Positions 1 through 10,400 of a stretch of 64,000 nucleotides of DNA are shown here, piece by piece (positions within the stretch are counted from its first letter, which is position 1; each line of letters opens with the position of its first letter). This DNA comes from Sepioteuthis lessoniana (Eukaryota; Mollusca; Cephalopoda; Myopsida; Loliginidae). The notes beneath the pieces are model-generated. The model had not been told where the DNA came from. It saw nothing but the letters and a program-made list of their open reading frames with translations, and did no database searches. A program made the translations under genes and the position numbers. The stretch covers positions 82,305,732 through 82,369,731 of the forward strand of contig OY757921.1 in the NCBI GenBank assembly GCA_963585895.1, in the 5' to 3' direction.

Positions 1-120
1 GACTTATAATCCAGTTTAATTAAAAGCACCAGTACCAGTCAGATCACTAAAGTTAAGCAACCATGAGACCATCAAGTACTTAGATAGGTAACCACTAAGG
101 AAGAGTAGATACTGTAAGCA
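1..120 (+). pseudogene. 5S rRNA-derived sequence
   Basis: The whole stretch aligns by eye to a metazoan 5S rRNA. The start resembles the 5S 5' end. 'gatcactaaagttaagcaac' at 42-61 matches the conserved internal-promoter region, 'agtacttagataggtaacc' at 75-93 matches the loop E / box C region, and 'actgtaagc' ends it where 5S ends in 'gctgtaggc'. Many substitutions are scattered along it, and no T-run terminator follows. It is therefore more likely a pseudogene or the head of a 5S-derived SINE than a working gene. The window edge hides whether it is one unit of a tandem array. Confidence 0.8.
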
Positions 121-414
121 ACCTTGTAGCCAGAGTAAACAAAGGTAAGTAAATAACATCTCCGAATACTCTCTTGTGACAATACAGTGTCAATAGTTAA
201 GCAGTTGTTTTCTGTTTTGATGAATTAATCTTTCAAAATGTATCAAAATTGAAGAATAACATATTCATATTTTATCTTTGATTAGTTTTCTTCAGATGTG
301 ATAAAAGTTCATTCTCTGTAACCCTTTTATAATTTTCTTTACTGCTTTTATAATAACAAGGATGAGATTAGAAAATCCAGAAACAAAACATGTCAACAGC
401 ACAAATTCTCTTCT
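121..414. other. No recognisable feature
   Basis: AT-rich sequence. The first 35 bases, ending 'ggtaagtaaataac', could be the tail of a 5S-headed retroposon. Nothing else is supported. Confidence 0.4.
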
Positions 415-575
415 CTCTCTCTTATCTCTTCATATTGATCATTACTCTTGGTAAGTTATCTATAAGGCACCCAGTGTCTGCACAGAGCTGATGAATATAA
501 GTTTTTGTTGGTCAATCAACACTGGTGTGTCCATATTTATAGGCATCAATAGGAGAACAACTATTTTAAAAAAAA
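415..575 (-). mobile_element. Old LINE 3'-end relic
   Basis: Read on the minus strand, this matches in order the last coding part of the LINE at 43.6-46.8 kb: the stretch coding for the 'TYIQQLCEDTG' region and its upstream 'LLWTP' region. 'cagtgtctgcacagagctg' and 'tccatatttataggcatc' are the landmarks. It is heavily mutated and shorter than the intact 3' end. It resembles the relics at 6285, 41085 and 49055 more than the young LINE, so it probably belongs to an older subfamily. Confidence 0.55.
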
Positions 576-866
576 GTACCCTTCTCCTATGAAGTAAATT
601 TAAATAATTTGACTTCTCTGGTTATTAGTCTTTTCCAATGCAAACTTTTCTGGAAATGGGTAATCATTTTACATTGAATTAAATGGTGAAAGAGAAGCCC
701 CATTATAAAATATAGAATAACTGTTTGGGTCCCCCCCCCAAAAAAAAAATTATAGTGAGTTTGAGCAATTTTGCAAGAGAATATTTTCTGTTGAACTTGA
801 ATGGGTGCATGTGTAGAATATTAAAAAATATATACAACTCTACAGCATTGAAACTGTAACCAAAAT

Positions 867-1135
867 TACAATTGCAACATCTGTACAACTATAAATAAAA
901 TAGCAAACATCCCAATAACCAAAAATAAAATAGCAACGCCCTTACAATGAAAATTAAAATTGTAACATCCCTACAACAAAAAATAAAATAGCAGCATCCT
1001 TACAATCAAAAATTAAATAGCCACATTCTTATGATCAAAAGTAAAATTAAAACATCCCTACAGCCAAAAATAAAATAGCAACATCCCTACAGCCAAAACA
1101 AGAATTGCAACATCCCTACAATTAAAAATAGAATT
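867..1135. repeat. About 30-bp minisatellite inside H
   Basis: About eight or nine diverged units resembling 'aacatccctacaa' followed by 'ccaaaaataaaatagc'. It occupies the position of the loop between the H inverted arms. Other H copies lack this array, so it expanded after this copy inserted. Confidence 0.75.
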
Positions 1136-1330
1136 GCAAAAATCTATATAAGAGGTGTACTTATTTTTAGACAGCTACATATTCATATTTTTGGTTACAG
1201 AGTTTCAATTCTGTAGAGTTTGGCCATAAATAATACCTAATAATATATGTAAGAGGTGTACTTATTTTTGGACTGCTACATATTCATAGTTTTGGTTATA
1301 GAGAATCAATACTATAGATTTTGGTAATGA

Positions 1331-1590
1331 AGTAAGTAGAGTTGGCGACGATCGTCGAGGGTGACCCAAAGGCTCCCTTTTCAATAGCTACTATATACAA
1401 GGTATAGTGGAAGGCAGTACTCCATTCCCTGGATTGCTCTACTTTACCCTTGATCCTTACCTTAAGATGCTGAGTGCTAAACAAGGAGGTATCAAGTATC
1501 ACTTTTTGAGTCTTTGGTATGACTCAACCGGGGATTGAACCCTGGTCTCCTGGACCATTGGCAAACACTCAACTCATTAGGCCATTGGCC
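1331..1590 (-). mobile_element. SINE-A
   Basis: On the minus strand it starts 'ggccaatggcctaatgag' (pol III A-box-like) and has a 'gttcaatcc' B-box. It continues through 'gtacttgatacctccttg' and ends 'cgccaactctacttact'. The target-site duplication is 'tttggtaatga' (1320-1330) against 'tttggtaataa' (1591-1601). It inserted into H copy 1. Confidence 0.85.
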
Positions 1591-1756
1591 TTTGGTAATA
1601 AATAACAACAAATAATATCCATTTTGATTGTATAATGTTCAGGTAGAAATAAAGTTATCTTTGCATGAAAAAAAAATTAACTTTTTATTAAAAAAAACAA
1701 GTAGAGGAGTATTTATTCAGGGATGGTGCTCTATTACATATTCCACTGCATTTTTT

Positions 1757-1935
1757 TATTTGCCTATTATCACTTTGTTTGCACAGTTATATGGTTTTGA
1801 ACATTCCTATCTAATACTAGTAATTTCCAGATCTGTTTGACCCATAGATAGGACCCTAACAAGTACTACCACTCAAGGTCAAAGTAGATCTGAGAGTTAT
1901 GGCAATAAATTTATTTATAAGAGGATAAAATCAAT
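1757..1935 (-). mobile_element. E retroposon fragment
   Basis: It shares with the other E copies 'ggttttgaacattcctatc', 'cccatagataggaccctaac' and 'actaccactcaaggtcaaag'. The sense strand carries the 'tctatgggtcaaacag' core. Both ends are missing. Confidence 0.6.
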
Positions 1936-2119
1936 GCTTCAGACCTTAAGAAAACTAATGAAGTATTTATTTTTTAAATTTTAGATAAAAATTTTGCTGG
2001 CATATAAAGTTACCTGGGGAAAAAAAGTGAAGTTTTCACCAAAATTAAAGAGAACGAGGTAAAAGTAATTTTTTTAAGACTAAAATAATTTTGTCTATAT
2101 TTCTGAGATGAGGTATTAT

Positions 2120-2474
2120 ACACATTATTTACATTTTTCGGACTATTGTCCTCATCTTTGTCACCATGTTTATCACAACGTTTTGGTCTTTGTACGCTCT
2201 GGCCTTCTTCGGCCTTCATATCCAAAGAGTGTGAGTTCAATACCTGGTGAAGGCAGGAGAGAACTTTCAGCGGGGAAATTAACAGGAGATAACTGATAAC
2301 TGACATCCATTAAACATTGCTTGTGAAACTAGAACAGTCTACCCCGGTAAGCAAAATAAAGGGTTAAGTTCGACATTCCAACCACCTGGGGAAGGCTGGA
2401 GTGTACAACGACCGAAATGTTGTGATAAACATGGCGACAAAGATGAGGACAATAGTCCGAATAATGTAAAATAA
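2120..2474. mobile_element. Foldback MITE FB1
   Basis: Two arms of about 85 bp pair in inverted orientation at roughly 85% identity by eye: 2121-2207 and 2385-2474. Key matched blocks are 'cggactattgtcctcatc' and 'catgtttatcacaac'. The loop of about 180 bp has no ORF of interest; short ORFs on both strands only read through the arms. The transposon superfamily is not determined. Confidence 0.75.
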
Positions 2475-2790
2475 TTTTTTCCAAGTACTTACACATTCAC
2501 AGGATTAAATTTCATAAAACTTTCAAAAAAGTTTTAAATCTATGGAAGAATAAATAAATAGATAGATAAATAAACAGGAATTGTTAATGATTTTGTTCCG
2601 TGTCTGTAATATCAATAATGTCTGGGAAGAGGTCAGAAAAGAGGGTAAAGTTTTAATTGTATAATCAATGATGTGTTTATTGATCCTTGTAGTATTGGGT
2701 CAGTAAACTTGTGTGTGTGGGTGTGTGCATGCAGATTGTTCAACATTTATTTATTTTTTGCAGTACAGCATGTTAGAGAAAAAGCTGATA

Positions 2791-3004
2791 TTTTGTAATT
2801 TAATAACTTGACCAATTCTTATTCAAATGATTTCAAATTTTAACAGCATGTGTACAAACTATTCAAAATTCTATGTTTAATGTTTCTGGAAAAGAAAAAA
2901 GCATTTAAACATTAAAGATAGAATTTTGAGTTGTTTCTACACGTACTGTTAAAATTTGAGCTCATTCAAATGAGAATTGGTCAAGTTATTAAATAATAAA
3001 ATGG
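2791..3004. mobile_element. Foldback MITE FB2
   Basis: The arms are about 2795-2884 and 2905-3001. 'aataacttgaccaattct' on the left is matched inverted by 'agaattggtcaagttatt' on the right. 'aaattttaacag' and 'caaaattctat' also pair. The element is almost entirely stem with a loop of about 20 bp. Confidence 0.75.
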
Positions 3005-4818
3005 TATCAATTTTTCTGTACATCTCAAATAACATGAAATCTTTTTAAATGTCCAGTACATTTTAAATGATATAAAATTGTTTGAAATACCCAGTATATT
3101 TAATTAAATTTCTATCAGAATAGATAGTACACTGATTCTAGTTGGAAGAGGCAGTGGATGACACTTTAATTCAATCTGGCTTCAGGGAACAAACCTTAAA
3201 ATAATTCAAATCTTTTGAAAGGGAGTTATTCTTGTCGATAATTCTATAGTATTTTCTTGAAAATTCAGTGATTCTGTAATTTGTTCTTTTACCTGATGTT
3301 GAAAGAAATCTTGAATTAATAATTGAAATGAATTATTTTAATTAATTTGAGCTGTGTTCCATGAAGCTAGAAAATTTGACCATTAAATTGAATAAGATTG
3401 TGTCAGATTTGTGCTTATTTCATTCTTCGTGGATTAAAAATAACTGAAGAAGCATTTTCAAAAGAGTAGAGAGTCTATATTTTTTATCACAGGCTTTAAT
3501 AGTTTGAGAAACTGTACTTTTCTTCCAATACAATAAAGGAGATAATTTTATTAGAATCGAGTGAAACTGATTGAGAAATTTTAAATGTATGAATTCTCAG
3601 CTCAATCAAGAAAAGAATTTTTTAAAAAATTATTGCTAATGAATTTTTTGGAAGAGTTAAAAAAAAAAATTGAGAAACAATGTGCCAAATGTGCAGAACT
3701 GTGGGATGAATTTTTGGAATAGAATATAAGTTCCATGGTTCTAGAACATTCAATTCTTAGCTCAGAACTTTTCAGCTGCTCATTATACTTTTGGTAGTGC
3801 ATTTAGCAGGTAATGTACAATACTGATTTGAATATATAATTAACCAATATGATTTGTTATGACATTATAAAAAATAAAAATAAAAAATAAAAAAATAAAA
3901 ACCTACCGTGGGTTGTTCTAAATCCAAATAAATGTGATTGATTTTTATCTTACATTTTGTAATGAATTGCGATTCATTCACTTTTAGGGAGTGGAGAAAC
4001 CAGCCAAAAACATCAAAAATACAAGTTATTCCCTTCTGATATTGATTAAAACCAAAATGGTGGAAGATAGAGGAACTCAGGCAGTAATTATAATTTGGCT
4101 GAGGGTGAAGTTAATGTTGTTGATACAGGCATGTCAACTAGAAATGGCAATCTCTTTTATGTGCTCCTAACCCCAGGGTCACGTAATCAAATTGCAACAA
4201 TGTTTTGATCCTTTATTGAAAGAAGTATTCACTATTTAGTTGGAGAGGTAGCAGATATTAGGATGCTTCAGTCAGAAAGATGGGAAGCAAATAAAGAAGA
4301 TGATAACTGTGAATATGTATTTTATACAAGATAAAACAAAAGTTATTTGAAGTTTATACAGAATCCCTTTAAGAAATTTGTAAGTCTGCCAGTGTTGCCT
4401 TTGTTAATCATTTTGTTTTTATTTAGGTTACTTTTAGTTTTGTTTACTACACAAGAAGAAAACACTGCACACACATACATAAAAAACAAAACTGGCGTAC
4501 AAAGAATGTTTCAATGCAAAATACTATAAAGGAAAAAAAAAGATATTTCTGTAAGTTTTGTCTTTGATTAGATTTTGTAGCAAACCAAACTTGAAAAAAA
4601 AAAAAAGAAGGAAAAATTTAAGAAAAAGCAAAATGGATTATCATTCATGTACTGTTTGGATAGAATTGATATTTTTTGGACTGAACCAACTTTAAAAAAT
4701 CATAGCATACTCCAGATACTTAAAAAAATATAAACTCTCAAAAATTGATTTGCAAACTTATATTTTGGCTTGTACTCTCTTTTATTATAACAAAGATCAC
4801 AAACCCAACACTTGGAAA
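3005..4818. other. No recognisable gene
   Basis: AT-rich sequence with an A-rich simple repeat (AAAAAT-like) at about 3868-3902. No coding region, known repeat or clear foldback was recognised. Confidence 0.4.
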
Positions 4819-4819
4819 G

Positions 4820-5420
4820 TATGTATTTAGCCAATTCCTCCACCACAGTTAGGATGTGACACAAGGTCAATCTTTAAAGTAGTAAACGGCTGGAGAAAAA
4901 GCTTGACAGCAACTACACAAGAATGCTGCGAGCAATATTGAACAGGTCCTGGAGGCAACACCTCACAAAGCAGCAGCTGTGCGGCCACCTGCCACCCATC
5001 ATGAAAACTATCCAAATTAGACGAACCAGACATGCAGGACACTGCTGGAGAAGTAGAGACGAGCTCATAAGCGATGTACTCCTGTGGACCCCATCTCGAA
5101 CCTACATGCAGCAGCTCTGTGAGGATACAGGGAATTGCCCTGAGGACCTGCTGAAAGCGATGAATGATAGGGAGAGGTGGTGAGAAAGGGTCAGGGATAT
5201 CCATGCCGATGGCACGACATGATGATATTCAGTTTTCCTTCTCCAAGACTGGTTGCCTAATCTGGGCTAAAGATCCTAGTCTGTGCTACTATTTTCTCAT
5301 AGCTAGTGGAGGGGGGAATTCATGGCTTCCCAAAAGGCATTGATGTAAAGTGAAATGTTGACAGCCTTGTCCTGGATTCAAACTCAAGTTGCTAATTCCA
5401 TTTTTTATGATGACAACGGC
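4820..5420 (-). mobile_element. SINE-B, split by a LINE insertion
   Basis: The 3' part of SINE-B is at 4820-4886 ('gatgtgacacaaggtcaatc'). The rest is at 5229-5420 ('cagttttccttctccaagac', core 'catagctagtgga', and a degraded tRNA-like head near 5375-5415). The two pieces join into one element once the LINE fragment between them is removed. About ten bases of SINE are lost at the junction and no TSD is visible. Confidence 0.75.
4887..5228 (+). mobile_element. 5'-truncated LINE 3' end
   Basis: It matches the end of the LINE at 43.6-46.8 kb closely, beginning at the 'RLERRLD' codons. An 86-codon open stretch (4923-5183) contains 'RRTRHAGHCWRS' and 'ELISDVLLWTPS'. About 30 bp are deleted relative to the full copy, after 'LLWTP'. 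It ends in the LINE tail 'cacgacatgatgat'. It is a dead fragment, and it is younger than the SINE-B it interrupts. Confidence 0.9.
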
Positions 5421-5493
5421 TACATGAAACACACCTCCACTTGAACTGTAAGCACAGATATCAGTTTGCTGATCATCAACTGAGCCTTTTCTG

Positions 5494-5496
<3 letters not shown>

Positions 5497-5527
<31 letters not shown>
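5497..5527. repeat. Poly(A) tract
   Basis: About 31 consecutive A. No retroposon body could be tied to it with confidence. Confidence 0.9.
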
Positions 5528-5528
<1 letters not shown>

Positions 5529-5586
5529 CAGCAATATTTATAACTCAGATTTTGATATTTCAAGACGCTTTCCTTTTTAGTTTTTT

Positions 5587-6034
5587 GCCCAGTTGGCTGG
5601 AGCTGTAGAATACACTGACTGCTTCTCTGCAGAGAGGTAAGACCCCGCCCCAACGACTGTCCTGGATATCATACTAAACAATCTGATGTTGACATTCCAG
5701 TGATGCTGGAGCTTTGGGAAATGCAGAGCACCCCTTCATTGCCATTGCTCCCAGGTCCATTCTGGCCTGGAATGGTAGCACCTGATAGGGCCCTATCTAT
5801 GGGTTAAATAGAACTAACTGCATGCTTATGTTAAACTGAATTGTTTGAAATGAAACTGTTATTAGAACTGTTTGAATAAACTGAATAGCTTGAAATAGAA
5901 ATGTTTTTGACACTTAAACTATGTACTCATGCTAAACTGAATTGTATGAAATAGAACTGACTTTTGCATAAAAAATGGATTTGGCATTAAATAACCTACA
6001 AAGGTTGATATGCTATAAAACCCAAACCAACCAA
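5587..6034 (+). mobile_element. D retroposon
   Basis: The sense strand starts 'gcccagttggctggagctg'. It contains 'gatagggccctatctatggg', then short tandem units related to 'aactgaattgtttgaaat'. It ends in the tail 'aaggttgatatgctataaaa' plus 'cccaaaccaacc'. It is the only one of seven D copies on the plus strand. No ORF is present. Confidence 0.85.
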
Positions 6035-6284
6035 CTTTTTAGTTTTGTTGACATTAAGTCAGAGAATCAAATACTGGAACTCATGGACACATACAAGAGT
6101 AAATCAATAAATCTGTATCCAGAAAATTTTGTTCTTTCATTCAAATAACTTAGAAAGCTATGTTTTGATGTATTAGCGCTACCAAAGTCTTCTACAGTTA
6201 TTTCATCCATTCGTCTACTAAGATATACTACTGTCGTCATCAAGTCATGCTGACAGTTCAAAATTCTCTGATTTTCTCTTGCCA

Positions 6285-6470
6285 TCCATCTGCATCATCC
6301 ATCACTCCTGATAGGTTCTCTAGACTGTATCCAGTGTCTGCACAAAACTGATATATGTAAGTCTTTGTTGATCAGCTGACATTGGTCCATCTATATGTAG
6401 AAATCCATAAGAGAACATCGTCACTAATGAGTTTGTACTTACTTTTTTTAGCAGTGTGTCACATTTCTTG
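6285..6470 (-). mobile_element. Old LINE 3'-end relic
   Basis: It has the same landmarks as the relic at 415: 'cagtgtctgcacaaaactg' and 'tctatatgtagaaatccat'. It represents the C-terminal LINE coding region in a decayed older subfamily. Confidence 0.55.
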
Positions 6471-6847
6471 TTTGTCTTGGACCATAAGTTTATTTCAAAA
6501 AATTTAGTATATATATTAAGAAGATGGAACAAAGAAGAGTTGTCTTGTCAGAGAACAATTGTTAACATGCTAATCTTATAATCCATGACTATTTTGTAAT
6601 CGTCATATGATACTCCATACCTATGACCTTGTCCCAGATCATGCTAACTTCAGTAAATACCAATGGGTCTGCCTTATGACTGAAATAGTAGCTTGTTCTC
6701 TATCAGTATTTGTATTCAGGCAAAGTGAAAGTTAGGACTTTAGATGCTGATTTTCAAGGTGAACTGAATCGAAAGATTAGTGCAAAAAATGTTATTCTTT
6801 TCCATATTTATTTTAATTTGTCCTTGCATTTATACTAAACTAAGTTG

Positions 6848-7400
6848 ATTGGTTTGTCTTATTTGTTTAATGACATATCAACTCCTTATTGGTTATTTAA
6901 TGCTGAAATTTAATTTATTTTGAAATGTTTGATTATAATCATAACCTTTTCCCATGTTCCCTTGAATTTTTATTTTGACTGGACTTTTTTAATTTGTCTA
7001 TATCTATTCTGTAATTATTTGTTTGCACACATGTAGTTTCAAGTATTCTTACCCAATACTAATGATTTTAAACAGGTAGATGCTATCCTCACAATAGGTT
7101 TCATTCCTTTGTTTAATGGCACATCAACCTTTGTAGGTTATTTAATACCAAATCCATCCTTCCTAAAAAACAGCAGTGATACTATTTAACCCATAACTAA
7201 GGGGATAAGGGGGTTCATATCTTACCCATGGGTATTTGTCTGAAAGTGATTGGAGTTTGAACTCATTGTGTCATAAAGACTCTCCTATATCCTAACAGAT
7301 ACTACAACTCCAGGTAAGAGTTGATCTGGGAGTAATGGCAATAAAGGAGCCTTACCATCAGATGCAAGTTAGTGTCATACCTGGACACTAAACTAAACTG
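6848..7400 (-). mobile_element. E retroposon, interrupted by SINE-C
   Basis: The 3' tail lies at 6848-6912 ('tttgtttaatgacatatcaa'). Internal units 'tgtttgcacacatgtagtttc' lead up to about 7090, and the remainder resumes at about 7291 ('cctaacagatactacaactc', 'gtgtcatacctggacac'). The gap is a SINE-C fragment. Confidence 0.65.
7092..7290 (-). mobile_element. SINE-C nested in E
   Basis: Tail 'tttaatggcacatcaacc', core 'actatttaacccataac' and a shortened tRNA-like head ending 'gtcataaagactctc'. Several bases around the head are lost. Confidence 0.7.
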
Positions 7401-8046
7401 AGGAAGTATTAAGAAAAAGTGTAGAGAATATGAAATTCATAATTACAGCTTATTTTGTAGCATATATAAACTGACAAAAATTTTCCTACAACTCAAGTTT
7501 CACAAATTGAATTACTCCATTCCTTTTGCTGCCTACATGAGGATTGACATACAGTAGGAATATTTTTTTAGATTTAACATATATTGCATACTGCTATAAT
7601 ATAGAGTATTGTGGACTTTTTAATTTTTTACTTGACAATTAAATTATAACACACACACACACACACATATATATATACATATATATAAAATATAAAACAG
7701 AAGTGGGCTAAATGAGGAGATAACTCTTCACTCCTCTTCTATCCCCTCCCACCCTTCTTTCCTGTGTCTATTCAGATTTATTTTATCCATAAGATCTGAA
7801 GAAGTCCTGTTAATTTGTTTTCGTGTTTTTTGATTTTTATCAAAAACACATAACAGGATGGAAATAAATTTATAATCCTAATGTGACCGGTTTGTTGTTT
7901 TTTCTTAATGAAATTATTGCTCTGTAATGTCTGTTACATTGAGCTCTTTATCAGGAAAATTTGAAAGTTCAATTTTCAATAGTTTTTTTGTCCTGATGGA
8001 ATTACTCCCAACTCCGGTTTAACTGGACCAAATAATACATACATAC

Positions 8047-8091
<45 letters not shown>

Positions 8092-8211
8092 TATTATCAA
8101 CTATAATTAAGCATACCCCTATTTCTAAGAAAAAGTAAAAATATCTAAACCAGAAATAGCATGTTTTTATTATTTTTTAGTGGAACATTATACATTATGA
8201 AATCAAAACCG
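7401..8211. other. Simple repeats and a short hairpin; no gene
   Basis: There is a (CA)n(TA)n tract at about 7650-7690 and a (TA)n tract at about 8046-8085. An imperfect inverted repeat of about 22 bp per arm lies at about 7806-7856 ('cctgttaatttg' against 'aaacacataacagg'). It may be a degraded foldback element. Confidence 0.55.
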
Positions 8212-8470
8212 GACATTGGCCTAGTGGTTAGAGTGTTTGCCAATGGCCCGGGAGACCTGGGTTCAATCCCAGGTCGAGTCATACCAAAGACTCAAAAAAT
8301 GGTACTTGATGCCTCCTTGCTTAACACTCAGCATTGTAAGGTATGGATCAAGGGTAAAGTGGGGCAATCCAGGGAAAGGAGTAGCACCCTCCCCTACACC
8401 TTAGTGTAGTAGCTATCGAAAACGGAGCCTTCAGGTCACCCTCGACTATGGTCGCCAGCTTTACTTACTT
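8212..8470 (+). mobile_element. SINE-A
   Basis: The head 'attggcctagtggttagag' and B-box 'gggttcaatcccaggtcg' are well preserved. The tail is 'tcgccagctttacttactt'. The 3' end directly abuts the left arm of H copy 2. An 82-codon open frame across it reads through the tRNA-like head and has no known product. Confidence 0.85.
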
Positions 8471-8474
8471 ACCT

Positions 8475-9020
8475 ATTACCAAACGGTACAGCATTAAAAC
8501 TCAGCAACCCAAAATATGAATATGTGGCAGTCTAAAAGTAAGCACACTTCTTGTGCATATTTATACAATTTTTATTTTTTGGTAACAGAATTTCAATATT
8601 GTAGAGTTTGATAATAAATAATACTCGGCAAGGGGCCAGACGACCCCAGGTTGAGAGGTGGAGAAAAGTCTAAATGTACAAGATTCCCTAATACCAAAAG
8701 CGAGTATGACTCCAGAATGAAGAAGAAACAAAGATGATTAAATGTTTTAACTCAGCCCTGTGCCAGCCTCATGGAAGCAGAGTAAGATATCGTGTCCTAG
8801 CGGTTCCCGGTCTATTCGACTCTCTCGCCACATAACCAATTCCATACATTTCATAATAGAGAAGAGAGATGAATATATTTATATACAAGTGTTGTCTCTT
8901 TCTCTCCCATCTATACAACAATACTTAACAATATCAGTTTCGATTGTATAATGTTTCACTAGAAATGATAAAATCCTAGCATCTCTGGTTGAGAAGAAAA
9001 CTTTTTACCAAAATTTGTAA
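8475..9020. mobile_element. Foldback repeat H (copy 2), interrupted
   Basis: Left arm 'accaaacggtacagcatt' (8478-8495), right arm 'ttggtaacagaatttcaat' (8579-8597). The distal part resumes at about 8926 ('ttcgattgtataatgtttc') and runs to 'aactttttacc' near 9008. An insert of about 290 bp separates the two parts. Confidence 0.65.
8626..8916. mobile_element. Unclassified insertion in H
   Basis: Flanked by near-identical 'aataatact' (8617-8625) and 'aacaatact' (8917-8925), a 9-bp TSD with one mismatch. The sequence is less AT-rich than its surroundings at the left ('aggggccagacgaccccagg') and includes 'gttcccggtctattcgac'. It does not match any repeat family seen elsewhere in the window. Confidence 0.5.
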
Positions 9021-9937
9021 GAGGGTGAAAAATACAGTGCATATATATAAAATTAAGTAATTAAGAAATGACATTACTTTATGAAATAGAAAATTTAATA
9101 ATCAAATTATATATGCTGATGATTAAAAAAATACTTGCCAAAAGTCGTCACTAAATGCTAATAGGAATAAGAAAAGTGCAAGTTATATTGTATTTTTTAT
9201 AAAAATCCAGTTTTGTATTTACCTTTGACGTCAGCAGTGTCATATGAATGATAGTTACAGTCATCACAGGGAAAAGTTTAAAGAAAGCCAAGATGAAATT
9301 AATGAAAATGTTCAGCTCATACTCAGATTTTAGAAGATAAAAAATTCCTTTCACTGATAAATTAACTACACTTAGGATTTGTGTGCTTAATATTAAAAAA
9401 ATTCTTTGTCATGTGTCATTGAATTTTCTGAATCAAAATCAATTAATGTAAAAAAAAAAAAAAAAATGCTTAATATTTGGCTAATGAGGAGATTTTCGTT
9501 AAATGGAAGCGCCCCTGCTGCCTCCTAATTCTGCTCTTCCCCTTTTCATTAAGTCTGCTGACTTGCCTGTTTGTTCCCTAGAATTCTTATAGAAATGGTC
9601 CCCTTGCTGTCTTCTGTCTTTCTCTTAAAAAAATGCTGCCATTATTGTTTGTCCAATGCAGTTCTTTTAGATGCACTCAGTATCTTTCCATTTATATCAT
9701 TCTGTTGGATTGACAGCAAATTTTGGAAAGTAGATTTGCATCAAATACACTTCACTGTAAGATCCTCTTTGCACTGAAAAATGGTAGAAAATTGCCTAAC
9801 TTTTATTCTTTTTATAAAAAACAAAACTAAAGAAAAAAAAAAAAAGATACTAGAAAAACACCCAAATTTTTTTCTAGTCTTCTCTAACTCTTAATAAAAA
9901 TATGCACACATTTTTTTCAATACCAATATGAGTCAAA

Positions 9938-9939
<2 letters not shown>
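9021..9939. other. No recognisable feature
   Basis: AT-rich, with a poly(A) run at about 9451-9466. The short ORFs look random and lean heavily on AT-rich codons. Confidence 0.4.

Positions 9940-10002
<63 letters not shown>
9940..10002. repeat. (AT)n microsatellite
   Basis: About 60 bp of uninterrupted AT dinucleotide followed by a short (GA)n. Confidence 0.95.
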
Positions 10003-10014
<12 letters not shown>

Positions 10015-10033
10015 TGCACATGATGTATTTAGA

Positions 10034-10313
10034 GATGGTCATGGTGTAATGATTACTGTCGCAGAAAATGGACATGGTGACCCAAGTTCAAATTCTGGAT
10101 ACAGCAGTTTGTATTCCATATAGCACTAATACCTTTAGGAAAAGTATGAATCCAATTATTCTTCCTCCAGCTATGGGTAAATACTAGGGTGGACGAGGGT
10201 CTTTAATCTTGGTTTGGCAACCAGTATAAAAAAAGGAAAATTCTGAATCCAAACCTGTTAAACTCAACTTAAAAATTGACCTTGTCTTGCATCTTGCTAT
10301 GCAGAGAGATTGA

Positions 10314-10315
<2 letters not shown>
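10034..10315 (+). mobile_element. SINE-B
   Basis: Head 'atggtcatggtgtaatgat' with B-box 'aagttcaaattc'. Core 'cagctatgggtaaatac', tail 'aaattgaccttgtcttgcat'. The 3' end runs straight into a (TA)n tract. Confidence 0.85.

Positions 10316-10354
<39 letters not shown>
10316..10354. repeat. (TA)n microsatellite at a SINE-B 3' end
   Basis: About 38 bp of TA dinucleotide starting where the SINE tail would end. Confidence 0.9.
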
Positions 10355-10355
<1 letters not shown>

Positions 10356-10400
10356 TTGTGTGAGTCAAAAGTATATGTATATATTTATATAACTACTAGA

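Larger units (their letters stand above)
836..1700. mobile_element. Foldback repeat H (copy 1), carrying a minisatellite and a SINE
   Basis: The left arm 'ctctacagcattgaaactg' (839-857) is the inverted counterpart of right arms at about 1195-1222 and 1290-1318, which read 'ttggttacagagtttcaatt'. The same arm pair recurs at 8475, 37365 and 54122, which defines the family. The common right part 'ttttgattgtataatgttc' and the end near 'aactttttat' are at 1622-1690. The copy is enlarged by a minisatellite in the loop (867-1135) and a minus-strand SINE-A (1331-1590). No coding capacity is seen, so it is probably a non-autonomous foldback or MITE-like element. Confidence 0.6.

Noticed and set aside
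8212-8290. tRNA gene call at SINE heads
   Set aside because: A- and B-boxes are present, but each is the head of a repeated SINE body, and no complete cloverleaf with acceptor pairing was seen.
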